A stretch of DNA of 64,000 bases. Origin: Apostichopus japonicus. Lineage: Eukaryota > Echinodermata > Holothuroidea > Aspidochirotida > Stichopodidae. A program made the translations under genes and the position numbers. Numbering within the stretch: position 1 is the first letter of the stretch; every line of letters starts with the position of its first letter. The notes under the pieces are model-generated. The model worked only from the letters and a program-made list of their open reading frames with translations. It searched no databases and had not been told where the DNA came from. The stretch spans positions 2,389,001-2,453,000 of the forward strand of contig NC_092574.1 of NCBI RefSeq assembly GCF_037975245.1. Reading direction: 5' to 3'. Of this stretch, positions 6,716 to 22,080 are shown piece after piece.

Positions 6716-9700
6716 CCTACTTCGTTTACGCGAAACAATATACCAAATAGAAACAACCCCCACCCCCCCCTAAAAAAAAAACAGACAGACAAACAAACAA
6801 AGCAAAACAAATTTAAAACACCATGCATGTACATGCAGATATTAACAACAACCCCCCCCCCAAAAAAAAAAAAAAAAAAATTATATAAAATAGTGCTTCG
6901 GCGTGGAATCGAACCTAGGCAGACATGAGCATCAATTTAATCTTAAATAAATTGTGATTACTTAGCGAGAAAAAGATGAATGCAAAATGTCAATAATTAA
7001 TTTGAATTATTGTATTATAAAATTGAAGACAGAAAGCTAAAATTAACAAGAGATTACGCCTCATCGAGGCCATGGTTTCACTGAACGTTGAACATCAACC
7101 CAGTCCGAATCGACGTGAGCCCTCCATTGCAAGTCAGCTAGCCCACTTCTGGCCCGAAGGCCGGACTCTAAACGTAATCTCCCGGATGCTTTTGCGAACT
7201 AAGGGAGGATACGGAATTGGGATCCTAGGCCCGTGTAAAAATTCCACCTTGGCGATGCCGTTATAAACAAAGCAGTGTCTGTCATCCGATCGGCGCGATT
7301 CACACAGCCTGACAACAAACACCGACGCGCAGTGCTGTCTTCCAACCGTTCAGGCCACCACGCCAGCCTGGTGATTCTTGGGTCGAAATAATACTTCCAG
7401 TTCCAGATTGTTCCAAAACAATGTGATATGAATGCGTACCGTGCCCCAATTGGAGTATTGTACATTCGCACAAAAGTTTAACCGTGAAAGAAGAAACACG
7501 AAAAACAAAAAAACAAAAACACGAAAAAAACAACCAAAAAACACACGAAAAGACAAGTAAATTAAAAGCACACACACATACACACACAAGACGTAAAATG
7601 ACTTAACGCAGTGCTTGTTTTGGCATATTTCCAGTCACCACGATCGTTTTGAATGCCTTGATGTGGAAGCACATAAATCAAAGTAGAGATGATGTGCAAA
7701 TAAGGAGGATTGGAGGTGACACAGAGCATTTCATAAATTCTGTGTTTAAATCTGGATATGTTTCTCCGTGCGAGCAGACGGTTCAGTGTGCTTAACTTGC
7801 TCCTCTTCTAGCCCAAAGTCTAAACTGCGTCATGATATAGAAATGCGCATGCACCCTGACAGGCCAAGCCCTCAGATATCAACGGGGGAATGGGGGGGGG
7901 GGTCTGATATGTCAGTTGACAACTTCTAGCTATACTTTAGCGGACCCAAAACGTGACGGACTTATAGTGTGTAAGATAATGGAACGATTACTTCTGGTAT
8001 ATGACACTTACAACAGCTATAAAATAGAAAGCTCCCGATGGATCTTTTAAAGTCCAAATTTTAAAGGGGAAAAAAAAAGAGGCAATATTTTGAGATAAAA
8101 AGACAACATTGTGAGATTTGGGGACACTGTTTTTCTTTCCTATGTCCTTATGAAGCCACCGTACAATGCTGACATATTGTGCACACACAATTAAACTGCC
8201 GCATGCAACCATCACAGTAGTCTACTGCTGTACACATGCAAGTAAAGGTTTAGTAGCTACAGCGTGATAATCTGACGTCTATCTTGTCCGTGCGCACATG
8301 CAAACAGTTATACAAGAGCGCTCACAAGAATATTCAGCACAAAATCAGAAGCGCGCGCTCCGAAATATTTGTCTGCATTGCATGCTGTACGTACATAATA
8401 CCTCCGTGCGCGCGTGTGCGTTGATCTATATACGAGTGTTTACTATACCGTCACACACAGTGGATTTTCAATGGAAAATATTTGTTGTCATTTTGTAGGC
8501 GTCCATATCAACACGTACTGTACTGGGCAGTTCTCTCTTCATTGCAAGCAGTGTGGTCTAGACGTTGGATATATCTTGACGTCGTTCCTCGCCTTAATTT
8601 AGTTGTTCGAACGACTACAATGACGGCCCGGGGTTGCAGAGAAGAAAAGGACGACATTTCAAGACATCGTAAACATAACGTGATTACGGTTAGTGATATT
8701 TTACATTATCTGAAGTTGTCTGCGTGCATGTATGTCTGTCTGTGAAGTTAGCCTATGCATAGTCTGCAACGTATACCTAGTCTAGGCCTATCAGTATATA
8801 TGCCTTACTTTTGACAACAGTTTTATGCACAACGAGAACAGTGTTACGTCATGGATATGTACCTATGAGCAACTGAGGCATTTTGACGGCACTTAATGCT
8901 TTCTGGGATCAGTGTAGAAAAGTCTGTAGGAGAGTTAAAATACGTTCGGTCGGGATTGCGCCAGTAATATGTCGGTTACTTCTTGTAGGTGCCAGACGTG
9001 GCACGAGAAGTTGAGAGCGCCATCGATGGCCATCTTCTACATGTCATCTATCCATTAGCGGCAGGGCTATTATTCACGATGTTACCATAGCAATGGAGCG
9101 TTAGATTTTAGATTCAAAACGGAGCTATTTTAAATGAATATACAAGTCCCATGGAATTGTCGTGAATTTCATATTTGCTTTGGTCATAATACGTTAAATA
9201 CAGAGTAAAAGCTAGATAAGGTAGAAATTAGATAGATTTATTCGACAATGAGTAAAGTTTACCGGTAGAAAGTCCTAGTATGTCATAATTAAATCCTCCG
9301 CGCTACTAGGTTTAATTCTCGGCTAAGTCTGCTGTATTCGCATTATCTGCTTTGTGTACCGTCATGAATACCGCACGTTTCGATCGTTGTTAATGCACGG
9401 AGAGCTCGTGGCATTGTTTATAACGTTACCGTACCTGTTTGTATCACACTGTCTTTCAAACGCCTGCCTCAGTAAATCAGCATTTAAGAAATGTGAAGTT
9501 GTTCTAACAGGAGCATAGCTGTTTCCACACTTAACGGTTTATAATATAAAGGCTAAGTAATGACACAACATTCCCGAAGAACAAATATTATCAAGATTGT
9601 CAGAAAAGATGTCGCGGTGGCCTTACACTGTACAAAAGAAGCATTTCTTTTTGCAGGTACAATTTTCGTCCTTATGTATACTTTCATTAAAATTTCCAGT

Positions 9701-9757
9701 GAAAGGCGACGAGCGAGACAGAAATCAAATTTACTACTCAGGTCTTAAGTTCCGATT
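6679..9757 (+). repeat. Array unit 3 (3079 bp), T-to-G variant
   Basis: Tracts C8, A10, C10, A19, G11. At 8152 a T is replaced by G (CTTATTAAG to CTTATGAAG). The same change occurs only in unit 6 (17394), three units away, so the two share an ancestor more recent than the rest or exchanged sequence. Confidence 0.96.
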
Positions 9758-12700
9758 GGTTTCTAAGTACAAGTTGTGCAAAATATTGCAATGACCTACT
9801 TCGTTTACGCGAAACAATATACCAAATAGAAACAACCCCCACCCCCCCCTAAAAAAAAACAGACAGACAAACAAACAAAGCAAAACAAATTTAAAACACC
9901 ATGCATGTACATGCAGATATTAACAACAACCCCCCCCCCCCCAAAAAAAAAAAAAAAAAAAAAATTATATAAAATAGTGCTTCGGCGTGGAATCGAACCT
10001 AGGCAGACATGAGCATCAATTTAATCTTAAATAAATTGTGATTACTTAGCGAGAAAAAGATGAATGCAAAATGTCAATAATTAATTTGAATTATTGTATT
10101 ATAAAATTGAAGACAGAAAGCTAAAATTAACAAGAGATTACGCCTCATCGAGGCCATGGTTTCACTGAACGTTGAACATCAACCCAGTCCGAATCGACGT
10201 GAGCCCTCCATTGCAAGTCAGCTAGCCCACTTCTGGCCCGAAGGCCGGACTCTAAACGTAATCTCCCGGATGCTTTTGCGAACTAAGGGAGGATACGGAA
10301 TTGGGATCCTAGGCCCGTGTAAAAATTCCACCTTGGCGATGCCGTTATAAACAAAGCAGTGTCTGTCATCCGATCGGCGCGATTCACACAGCCTGACAAC
10401 AAACACCGACGCGCAGTGCTGTCTTCCAACCGTTCAGGCCACCACGCCAGCCTGGTGATTCTTGGGTCGAAATAATACTTCCAGTTCCAGATTGTTCCAA
10501 AACAATGTGATATGAATGCGTACCGTGCCCCAATTGGAGTATTGTACATTCGCACAAAAGTTTAACCGTGAAAGAAGAAACACGAAAAACAAAAAAACAA
10601 AAACACGAAAAAAACAACCAAAAAACACACGAAAAGACAAGTAAATTAAAAGCACACACACATACACACACAAGACGTAAAATGACTTAACGCAGTGCTT
10701 GTTTTGGCATATTTCCAGTCACCACGATCGTTTTGAATGCCTTGATGTGGAAGCACATAAATCAAAGTAGAGATGATGTGCAAATAAGGAGGATTGGAGG
10801 TGACACAGAGCATTTCATAAATTCTGTGTTTAAATCTGGATATGTTTCTCCGTGCGAGCAGACGGTTCAGTGTGCTTAACTTGCTCCTCTTCTAGCCCAA
10901 AGTCTAAACTGCGTCATGATATAGAAATGCGCATGCACCCTGACAGGCCAAGCCCTCAGATATCAACGGGGGAATGGGGGGGGGGGGTCTGATATGTCAG
11001 TTGACAACTTCTAGCTATACTTTAGCGGACCCAAAACGTGACGGACTTATAGTGTGTAAGATAATGGAACGATTACTTCTGGTATATGACACTTACAACA
11101 GCTATAAAATAGAAAGCTCCCGATGGATCTTTTAAAGTCCAAATTTTAAAGGGGAAAAAAAAAGAGGCAATATTTTGAGATAAAAAGACAACATTGTGAG
11201 ATTTGGGGACACTGTTTTTCTTTCCTATGTCCTTATTAAGCCACCGTACAATGCTGACATATTGTGCACACACAATTAAACTGCCGCATGCAACCATCAC
11301 AGTAGTCTACTGCTGTACACATGCAAGTAAAGGTTTAGTAGCTACAGCGTGATAATCTGACGTCTATCTTGTCCGTGCGCACATGCAAACAGTTATACAA
11401 GAGCGCTCACAAGAATATTCAGCACAAAATCAGAAGCGCGCGCTCCGAAATATTTGTCTGCATTGCATGCTGTACGTACATAATACCTCCGTGCGCGCGT
11501 GTGCGTTGATCTATATACGAGTGTTTACTATACCGTCACACACAGTGGATTTTCAATGGAAAATATTTGTTGTCATTTTGTAGGCGTCCATATCAACACG
11601 TACTGTACTGGGCAGTTCTCTCTTCATTGCAAGCAGTGTGGTCTAGACGTTGGATATATCTTGACGTCGTTCCTCGCCTTAATTTAGTTGTTCGAACGAC
11701 TACAATGACGGCCCGGGGTTGCAGAGAAGAAAAGGACGACATTTCAAGACATCGTAAACATAACGTGATTACGGTTAGTGATATTTTACATTATCTGAAG
11801 TTGTCTGCGTGCATGTATGTCTGTCTGTGAAGTTAGCCTATGCATAGTCTGCAACGTATACCTAGTCTAGGCCTATCAGTATATATGCCTTACTTTTGAC
11901 AACAGTTTTATGCACAACGAGAACAGTGTTACGTCATGGATATGTACCTATGAGCAACTGAGGCATTTTGACGGCACTTAATGCTTTCTGGGATCAGTGT
12001 AGAAAAGTCTGTAGGAGAGTTAAAATACGTTCGGTCGGGATTGCGCCAGTAATATGTCGGTTACTTCTTGTAGGTGCCAGACGTGGCACGAGAAGTTGAG
12101 AGCGCCATCGATGGCCATCTTCTACATGTCATCTATCCATTAGCGGCAGGGCTATTATTCACGATGTTACCATAGCAATGGAGCGTTAGATTTTAGATTC
12201 AAAACGGAGCTATTTTAAATGAATATACAAGTCCCATGGAATTGTCGTGAATTTCATATTTGCTTTGGTCATAATACGTTAAATACAGAGTAAAAGCTAG
12301 ATAAGGTAGAAATTAGATAGATTTATTCGACAATGAGTAAAGTTTACCGGTAGAAAGTCCTAGTATGTCATAATTAAATCCTCCGCGCTACTAGGTTTAA
12401 TTCTCGGCTAAGTCTGCTGTATTCGCATTATCTGCTTTGTGTACCGTCATGAATACCGCACGTTTCGATCGTTGTTAATGCACGGAGAGCTCGTGGCATT
12501 GTTTATAACGTTACCGTACCTGTTTGTATCACACTGTCTTTCAAACGCCTGCCTCAGTAAATCAGCATTTAAGAAATGTGAAGTTGTTCTAACAGGAGCA
12601 TAGCTGTTTCCACACTTAACGGTTTATAATATAAAGGCTAAGTAATGACACAACATTCCCGAAGAACAAATATTATCAAGATTGTCAGAAAAGATGTCGC

Positions 12701-12842
12701 GGTGGCCTTACACTGTACAAAAGAAGCATTTCTTTTTGCAGGTACAATTTTCGTCCTTATGTATACTTTCATTAAAATTTCCAGTGAAAGGCGACGAGCG
12801 AGACAGAAATCAAATTTACTACTCAGGTCTTAAGTTCCGATT
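9758..12842 (+). repeat. Array unit 4 (3085 bp, longest complete)
   Basis: Tracts C8, A9, C13, A22, G12. It is the longest clean unit only because its second C and A tracts are long; the rest is the common 3021 bp. Confidence 0.96.
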
Positions 12843-15800
12843 GGTTTCTAAGTACAAGTTGTGCAAAATATTGCAATGACCTACTTCGTTTACGCGAAAC
12901 AATATACCAAATAGAAACAACCCCCACCCCCCCCTAAAAAAAAACAGACAGACAAACAAACAAAGCAAAACAAATTTAAAACACCATGCATGTACATGCA
13001 GATATTAACAACAACCCCCCAGCCCAAAAAAAAAAAAAAAAATTATATAAAATAGTGCTTCGGCGTGGAATCGAACCTAGGCAGACATGAGCATCAATTT
13101 AATCTTAAATAAATTGTGATTACTTAGCGAGAAAAAGATGAATGCAAAATGTCAATAATTAATTTGAATTATTGTATTATAAAATTGAAGACAGAAAGCT
13201 AAAATTAACAAGAGATTACGCCTCATCGAGGCCATGGTTTCACTGAACGTTGAACATCAACCCAGTCCGAATCGACGTGAGCCCTCCATTGCAAGTCAGC
13301 TAGCCCACTTCTGGCCCGAAGGCCGGACTCTAAACGTAATCTCCCGGATGCTTTTGCGAACTAAGGGAGGATACGGAATTGGGATCCTAGGCCCGTGTAA
13401 AAATTCCACCTTGGCGATGCCGTTATAAACAAAGCAGTGTCTGTCATCCGATCGGCGCGATTCACACAGCCTGACAACAAACACCGACGCGCAGTGCTGT
13501 CTTCCAACCGTTCAGGCCACCACGCCAGCCTGGTGATTCTTGGGTCGAAATAATACTTCCAGTTCCAGATTGTTCCAAAACAATGTGATATGAATGCGTA
13601 CCGTGCCCCAATTGGAGTATTGTACATTCGCACAAAAGTTTAACCGTGAAAGAAGAAACACGAAAAACAAAAAAACAAAAACACGAAAAAAACAACCAAA
13701 AAACACACGAAAAGACAAGTAAATTAAAAGCACACACACATACACACACAAGACGTAAAATGACTTAACGCAGTGCTTGTTTTGGCATATTTCCAGTCAC
13801 CACGATCGTTTTGAATGCCTTGATGTGGAAGCACATAAATCAAAGTAGAGATGATGTGCAAATAAGGAGGATTGGAGGTGACACAGAGCATTTCATAAAT
13901 TCTGTGTTTAAATCTGGATATGTTTCTCCGTGCGAGCAGACGGTTCAGTGTGCTTAACTTGCTCCTCTTCTAGCCCAAAGTCTAAACTGCGTCATGATAT
14001 AGAAATGCGCATGCACCCTGACAGGCCAAGCCCTCAGATATCAACGGGGGAATGGGGGGGGGGGTCTGATATGTCAGTTGACAACTTCTAGCTATACTTT
14101 AGCGGACCCAAAACGTGACGGACTTATAGTGTGTAAGATAATGGAACGATTACTTCTGGTATATGACACTTACAACAGCTATAAAATAGAAAGCTCCCGA
14201 TGGATCTTTTAAAGTCCAAATTTTAAAGGGGAAAAAAAAAGAGGCAATATTTTGAGATAAAAAGACAACATTGTGAGATTTGGGGACACTGTTTTTCTTT
14301 CCTATGTCCTTATTAAGCCACCGTACAATGCTGACATATTGTGCACACACAATTAAACTGCCGCATGCAACCATCACAGTAGTCTACTGCTGTACACATG
14401 CAAGTAAAGGTTTAGTAGCTACAGCGTGATAATCTGACGTCTATCTTGTCCGTGCGCACATGCAAACAGTTATACAAGAGCGCTCACAAGAATATTCAGC
14501 ACAAAATCAGAAGCGCGCGCTCCGAAATATTTGTCTGCATTGCATGCTGTACGTACATAATACCTCCGTGCGCGCGTGTGCGTTGATCTATATACGAGTG
14601 TTTACTATACCGTCACACACAGTGGATTTTCAATGGAAAATATTTGTTGTCATTTTGTAGGCGTCCATATCAACACGTACTGTACTGGGCAGTTCTCTCT
14701 TCATTGCAAGCAGTGTGGTCTAGACGTTGGATATATCTTGACGTCGTTCCTCGCCTTAATTTAGTTGTTCGAACGACTACAATGACGGCCCGGGGTTGCA
14801 GAGAAGAAAAGGACGACATTTCAAGACATCGTAAACATAACGTGATTACGGTTAGTGATATTTTACATTATCTGAAGTTGTCTGCGTGCATGTATGTCTG
14901 TCTGTGAAGTTAGCCTATGCATAGTCTGCAACGTATACCTAGTCTAGGCCTATCAGTATATATGCCTTACTTTTGACAACAGTTTTATGCACAACGAGAA
15001 CAGTGTTACGTCATGGATATGTACCTATGAGCAACTGAGGCATTTTGACGGCACTTAATGCTTTCTGGGATCAGTGTAGAAAAGTCTGTAGGAGAGTTAA
15101 AATACGTTCGGTCGGGATTGCGCCAGTAATATGTCGGTTACTTCTTGTAGGTGCCAGACGTGGCACGAGAAGTTGAGAGCGCCATCGATGGCCATCTTCT
15201 ACATGTCATCTATCCATTAGCGGCAGGGCTATTATTCACGATGTTACCATAGCAATGGAGCGTTAGATTTTAGATTCAAAACGGAGCTATTTTAAATGAA
15301 TATACAAGTCCCATGGAATTGTCGTGAATTTCATATTTGCTTTGGTCATAATACGTTAAATACAGAGTAAAAGCTAGATAAGGTAGAAATTAGATAGATT
15401 TATTCGACAATGAGTAAAGTTTACCGGTAGAAAGTCCTAGTATGTCATAATTAAATCCTCCGCGCTACTAGGTTTAATTCTCGGCTAAGTCTGCTGTATT
15501 CGCATTATCTGCTTTGTGTACCGTCATGAATACCGCACGTTTCGATCGTTGTTAATGCACGGAGAGCTCGTGGCATTGTTTATAACGTTACCGTACCTGT
15601 TTGTATCACACTGTCTTTCAAACGCCTGCCTCAGTAAATCAGCATTTAAGAAATGTGAAGTTGTTCTAACAGGAGCATAGCTGTTTCCACACTTAACGGT
15701 TTATAATATAAAGGCTAAGTAATGACACAACATTCCCGAAGAACAAATATTATCAAGATTGTCAGAAAAGATGTCGCGGTGGCCTTACACTGTACAAAAG

Positions 15801-15919
15801 AAGCATTTCTTTTTGCAGGTACAATTTTCGTCCTTATGTATACTTTCATTAAAATTTCCAGTGAAAGGCGACGAGCGAGACAGAAATCAAATTTACTACT
15901 CAGGTCTTAAGTTCCGATT
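12843..15919 (+). repeat. Array unit 5 (3077 bp), interrupted C tract
   Basis: Tracts C8, A9, then a second C tract broken as C6-AG-C3 (AG at 13021-13022), A17 and G11. It is the only unit with an interrupted C tract, which makes it a useful marker for ordering reads. Confidence 0.96.
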
Positions 15920-18900
15920 GGTTTCTAAGTACAAGTTGTGCAAAATATTGCAATGACCTACTTCGTTTACGCGAAACAATATACCAAATAGAAACAACCC
16001 CCACCCCCCCTAAAAAAAAACAGACAGACAAACAAACAAAGCAAAACAAATTTAAAACACCATGCATGTACATGCAGATATTAACAACAACCCCCCCCCC
16101 CCCAAAAAAAAAAAAAAAAAAATTATATAAAATAGTGCTTCGGCGTGGAATCGAACCTAGGCAGACATGAGCATCAATTTAATCTTAAATAAATTGTGAT
16201 TACTTAGCGAGAAAAAGATGAATGCAAAATGTCAATAATTAATTTGAATTATTGTATTATAAAATTGAAGACAGAAAGCTAAAATTAACAAGAGATTACG
16301 CCTCATCGAGGCCATGGTTTCACTGAACGTTGAACATCAACCCAGTCCGAATCGACGTGAGCCCTCCATTGCAAGTCAGCTAGCCCACTTCTGGCCCGAA
16401 GGCCGGACTCTAAACGTAATCTCCCGGATGCTTTTGCGAACTAAGGGAGGATACGGAATTGGGATCCTAGGCCCGTGTAAAAATTCCACCTTGGCGATGC
16501 CGTTATAAACAAAGCAGTGTCTGTCATCCGATCGGCGCGATTCACACAGCCTGACAACAAACACCGACGCGCAGTGCTGTCTTCCAACCGTTCAGGCCAC
16601 CACGCCAGCCTGGTGATTCTTGGGTCGAAATAATACTTCCAGTTCCAGATTGTTCCAAAACAATGTGATATGAATGCGTACCGTGCCCCAATTGGAGTAT
16701 TGTACATTCGCACAAAAGTTTAACCGTGAAAGAAGAAACACGAAAAACAAAAAAACAAAAACACGAAAAAAACAACCAAAAAACACACGAAAAGACAAGT
16801 AAATTAAAAGCACACACACATACACACACAAGACGTAAAATGACTTAACGCAGTGCTTGTTTTGGCATATTTCCAGTCACCACGATCGTTTTGAATGCCT
16901 TGATGTGGAAGCACATAAATCAAAGTAGAGATGATGTGCAAATAAGGAGGATTGGAGGTGACACAGAGCATTTCATAAATTCTGTGTTTAAATCTGGATA
17001 TGTTTCTCCGTGCGAGCAGACGGTTCAGTGTGCTTAACTTGCTCCTCTTCTAGCCCAAAGTCTAAACTGCGTCATGATATAGAAATGCGCATGCACCCTG
17101 ACAGGCCAAGCCCTCAGATATCAACGGGGGAATGGGGGGGGGGGTCTGATATGTCAGTTGACAACTTCTAGCTATACTTTAGCGGACCCAAAACGTGACG
17201 GACTTATAGTGTGTAAGATAATGGAACGATTACTTCTGGTATATGACACTTACAACAGCTATAAAATAGAAAGCTCCCGATGGATCTTTTAAAGTCCAAA
17301 TTTTAAAGGGGAAAAAAAAAGAGGCAATATTTTGAGATAAAAAGACAACATTGTGAGATTTGGGGACACTGTTTTTCTTTCCTATGTCCTTATGAAGCCA
17401 CCGTACAATGCTGACATATTGTGCACACACAATTAAACTGCCGCATGCAACCATCACAGTAGTCTACTGCTGTACACATGCAAGTAAAGGTTTAGTAGCT
17501 ACAGCGTGATAATCTGACGTCTATCTTGTCCGTGCGCACATGCAAACAGTTATACAAGAGCGCTCACAAGAATATTCAGCACAAAATCAGAAGCGCGCGC
17601 TCCGAAATATTTGTCTGCATTGCATGCTGTACGTACATAATACCTCCGTGCGCGCGTGTGCGTTGATCTATATACGAGTGTTTACTATACCGTCACACAC
17701 AGTGGATTTTCAATGGAAAATATTTGTTGTCATTTTGTAGGCGTCCATATCAACACGTACTGTACTGGGCAGTTCTCTCTTCATTGCAAGCAGTGTGGTC
17801 TAGACGTTGGATATATCTTGACGTCGTTCCTCGCCTTAATTTAGTTGTTCGAACGACTACAATGACGGCCCGGGGTTGCAGAGAAGAAAAGGACGACATT
17901 TCAAGACATCGTAAACATAACGTGATTACGGTTAGTGATATTTTACATTATCTGAAGTTGTCTGCGTGCATGTATGTCTGTCTGTGAAGTTAGCCTATGC
18001 ATAGTCTGCAACGTATACCTAGTCTAGGCCTATCAGTATATATGCCTTACTTTTGACAACAGTTTTATGCACAACGAGAACAGTGTTACGTCATGGATAT
18101 GTACCTATGAGCAACTGAGGCATTTTGACGGCACTTAATGCTTTCTGGGATCAGTGTAGAAAAGTCTGTAGGAGAGTTAAAATACGTTCGGTCGGGATTG
18201 CGCCAGTAATATGTCGGTTACTTCTTGTAGGTGCCAGACGTGGCACGAGAAGTTGAGAGCGCCATCGATGGCCATCTTCTACATGTCATCTATCCATTAG
18301 CGGCAGGGCTATTATTCACGATGTTACCATAGCAATGGAGCGTTAGATTTTAGATTCAAAACGGAGCTATTTTAAATGAATATACAAGTCCCATGGAATT
18401 GTCGTGAATTTCATATTTGCTTTGGTCATAATACGTTAAATACAGAGTAAAAGCTAGATAAGGTAGAAATTAGATAGATTTATTCGACAATGAGTAAAGT
18501 TTACCGGTAGAAAGTCCTAGTATGTCATAATTAAATCCTCCGCGCTACTAGGTTTAATTCTCGGCTAAGTCTGCTGTATTCGCATTATCTGCTTTGTGTA
18601 CCGTCATGAATACCGCACGTTTCGATCGTTGTTAATGCACGGAGAGCTCGTGGCATTGTTTATAACGTTACCGTACCTGTTTGTATCACACTGTCTTTCA
18701 AACGCCTGCCTCAGTAAATCAGCATTTAAGAAATGTGAAGTTGTTCTAACAGGAGCATAGCTGTTTCCACACTTAACGGTTTATAATATAAAGGCTAAGT
18801 AATGACACAACATTCCCGAAGAACAAATATTATCAAGATTGTCAGAAAAGATGTCGCGGTGGCCTTACACTGTACAAAAGAAGCATTTCTTTTTGCAGGT

Positions 18901-18999
18901 ACAATTTTCGTCCTTATGTATACTTTCATTAAAATTTCCAGTGAAAGGCGACGAGCGAGACAGAAATCAAATTTACTACTCAGGTCTTAAGTTCCGATT
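15920..18999 (+). repeat. Array unit 6 (3080 bp), T-to-G variant
   Basis: Tracts C7, A9, C13, A19, G11. It carries the T-to-G change at 17394 shared only with unit 3. Confidence 0.96.
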
Positions 19000-21900
19000 G
19001 GTTTCTAAGTACAAGTTGTGCAAAATATTGCAATGACCTACTTCGTTTACGCGAAACAATATACCAAATAGAAACAACCCCCACCCCCCCCTAAAAAAAA
19101 AACAGACAGACAAACAAACAAAGCAAAACAAATTTAAAACACCATGCATGTACATGCAGATATTAACAACAACCCCCCCCCCCAAAAAAAAAAAAAAAAA
19201 AAATTATATAAAATAGTGCTTCGGCGTGGAATCGAACCTAGGCAGACATGAGCATCAATTTAATCTTAAATAAATTGTGATTACTTAGCGAGAAAAAGAT
19301 GAATGCAAAATGTCAATAATTAATTTGAATTATTGTATTATAAAATTGAAGACAGAAAGCTAAAATTAACAAGAGATTACGCCTCATCGAGGCCATGGTT
19401 TCACTGAACGTTGAACATCAACCCAGTCCGAATCGACGTGAGCCCTCCATTGCAAGTCAGCTAGCCCACTTCTGGCCCGAAGGCCGGACTCTAAACGTAA
19501 TCTCCCGGATGCTTTTGCGAACTAAGGGAGGATACGGAATTGGGATCCTAGGCCCGTGTAAAAATTCCACCTTGGCGATGCCGTTATAAACAAAGCAGTG
19601 TCTGTCATCCGATCGGCGCGATTCACACAGCCTGACAACAAACACCGACGCGCAGTGCTGTCTTCCAACCGTTCAGGCCACCACGCCAGCCTGGTGATTC
19701 TTGGGTCGAAATAATACTTCCAGTTCCAGATTGTTCCAAAACAATGTGATATGAATGCGTACCGTGCCCCAATTGGAGTATTGTACATTCGCACAAAAGT
19801 TTAACCGTGAAAGAAGAAACACGAAAAACAAAAAAACAAAAACACGAAAAAAACAACCAAAAAACACACGAAAAGACAAGTAAATTAAAAGCACACACAC
19901 ATACACACACAAGACGTAAAATGACTTAACGCAGTGCTTGTTTTGGCATATTTCCAGTCACCACGATCGTTTTGAATGCCTTGATGTGGAAGCACATAAA
20001 TCAAAGTAGAGATGATGTGCAAATAAGGAGGATTGGAGGTGACACAGAGCATTTCATAAATTCTGTGTTTAAATCTGGATATGTTTCTCCGTGCGAGCAG
20101 ACGGTTCAGTGTGCTTAACTTGCTCCTCTTCTAGCCCAAAGTCTAAACTGCGTCATGATATAGAAATGCGCATGCACCCTGACAGGCCAAGCCCTCAGAT
20201 ATCAACGGGGGAATGGGGGGGGGGGTCTGATATGTCAGTTGACAACTTCTAGCTATACTTTAGCGGACCCAAAACGTGACGGACTTATAGTGTGTAAGAT
20301 AATGGAACGATTACTTCTGGTATATGACACTTACAACAGCTATAAAATAGAAAGCTCCCGATGGATCTTTTAAAGTCCAAATTTTAAAGGGGAAAAAAAA
20401 AGAGGCAATATTTTGAGATAAAAAGACAACATTGTGAGATTTGGGGACACTGTTTTTCTTTCCTATGTCCTTATTAAGCCACCGTACAATGCTGACATAT
20501 TGTGCACACACAATTAAACTGCCGCATGCAACCATCACAGTAGTCTACTGCTGTACACATGCAAGTAAAGGTTTAGTAGCTACAGCGTGATAATCTGACG
20601 TCTATCTTGTCCGTGCGCACATGCAAACAGTTATACAAGAGCGCTCACAAGAATATTCAGCACAAAATCAGAAGCGCGCGCTCCGAAATATTTGTCTGCA
20701 TTGCATGCTGTACGTACATAATACCTCCGTGCGCGCGTGTGCGTTGATCTATATACGAGTGTTTACTATACCGTCACACACAGTGGATTTTCAATGGAAA
20801 ATATTTGTTGTCATTTTGTAGGCGTCCATATCAACACGTACTGTACTGGGCAGTTCTCTCTTCATTGCAAGCAGTGTGGTCTAGACGTTGGATATATCTT
20901 GACGTCGTTCCTCGCCTTAATTTAGTTGTTCGAACGACTACAATGACGGCCCGGGGTTGCAGAGAAGAAAAGGACGACATTTCAAGACATCGTAAACATA
21001 ACGTGATTACGGTTAGTGATATTTTACATTATCTGAAGTTGTCTGCGTGCATGTATGTCTGTCTGTGAAGTTAGCCTATGCATAGTCTGCAACGTATACC
21101 TAGTCTAGGCCTATCAGTATATATGCCTTACTTTTGACAACAGTTTTATGCACAACGAGAACAGTGTTACGTCATGGATATGTACCTATGAGCAACTGAG
21201 GCATTTTGACGGCACTTAATGCTTTCTGGGATCAGTGTAGAAAAGTCTGTAGGAGAGTTAAAATACGTTCGGTCGGGATTGCGCCAGTAATATGTCGGTT
21301 ACTTCTTGTAGGTGCCAGACGTGGCACGAGAAGTTGAGAGCGCCATCGATGGCCATCTTCTACATGTCATCTATCCATTAGCGGCAGGGCTATTATTCAC
21401 GATGTTACCATAGCAATGGAGCGTTAGATTTTAGATTCAAAACGGAGCTATTTTAAATGAATATACAAGTCCCATGGAATTGTCGTGAATTTCATATTTG
21501 CTTTGGTCATAATACGTTAAATACAGAGTAAAAGCTAGATAAGGTAGAAATTAGATAGATTTATTCGACAATGAGTAAAGTTTACCGGTAGAAAGTCCTA
21601 GTATGTCATAATTAAATCCTCCGCGCTACTAGGTTTAATTCTCGGCTAAGTCTGCTGTATTCGCATTATCTGCTTTGTGTACCGTCATGAATACCGCACG
21701 TTTCGATCGTTGTTAATGCACGGAGAGCTCGTGGCATTGTTTATAACGTTACCGTACCTGTTTGTATCACACTGTCTTTCAAACGCCTGCCTCAGTAAAT
21801 CAGCATTTAAGAAATGTGAAGTTGTTCTAACAGGAGCATAGCTGTTTCCACACTTAACGGTTTATAATATAAAGGCTAAGTAATGACACAACATTCCCGA

Positions 21901-22080
21901 AGAACAAATATTATCAAGATTGTCAGAAAAGATGTCGCGGTGGCCTTACACTGTACAAAAGAAGCATTTCTTTTTGCAGGTACAATTTTCGTCCTTATGT
22001 ATACTTTCATTAAAATTTCCAGTGAAAGGCGACGAGCGAGACAGAAATCAAATTTACTACTCAGGTCTTAAGTTCCGATT
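19000..22080 (+). repeat. Array unit 7 (3081 bp)
   Basis: Tracts C8, A10, C11, A20, G11. No substitution noticed. Confidence 0.96.

Noticed and set aside
18976-19185. A 69-codon minus-strand frame in units 7, 8, 9 and 15
   Set aside because: It runs through both C/A tracts and exists only with particular tract lengths; low-complexity Gly/Val/Phe-rich product with no domain.
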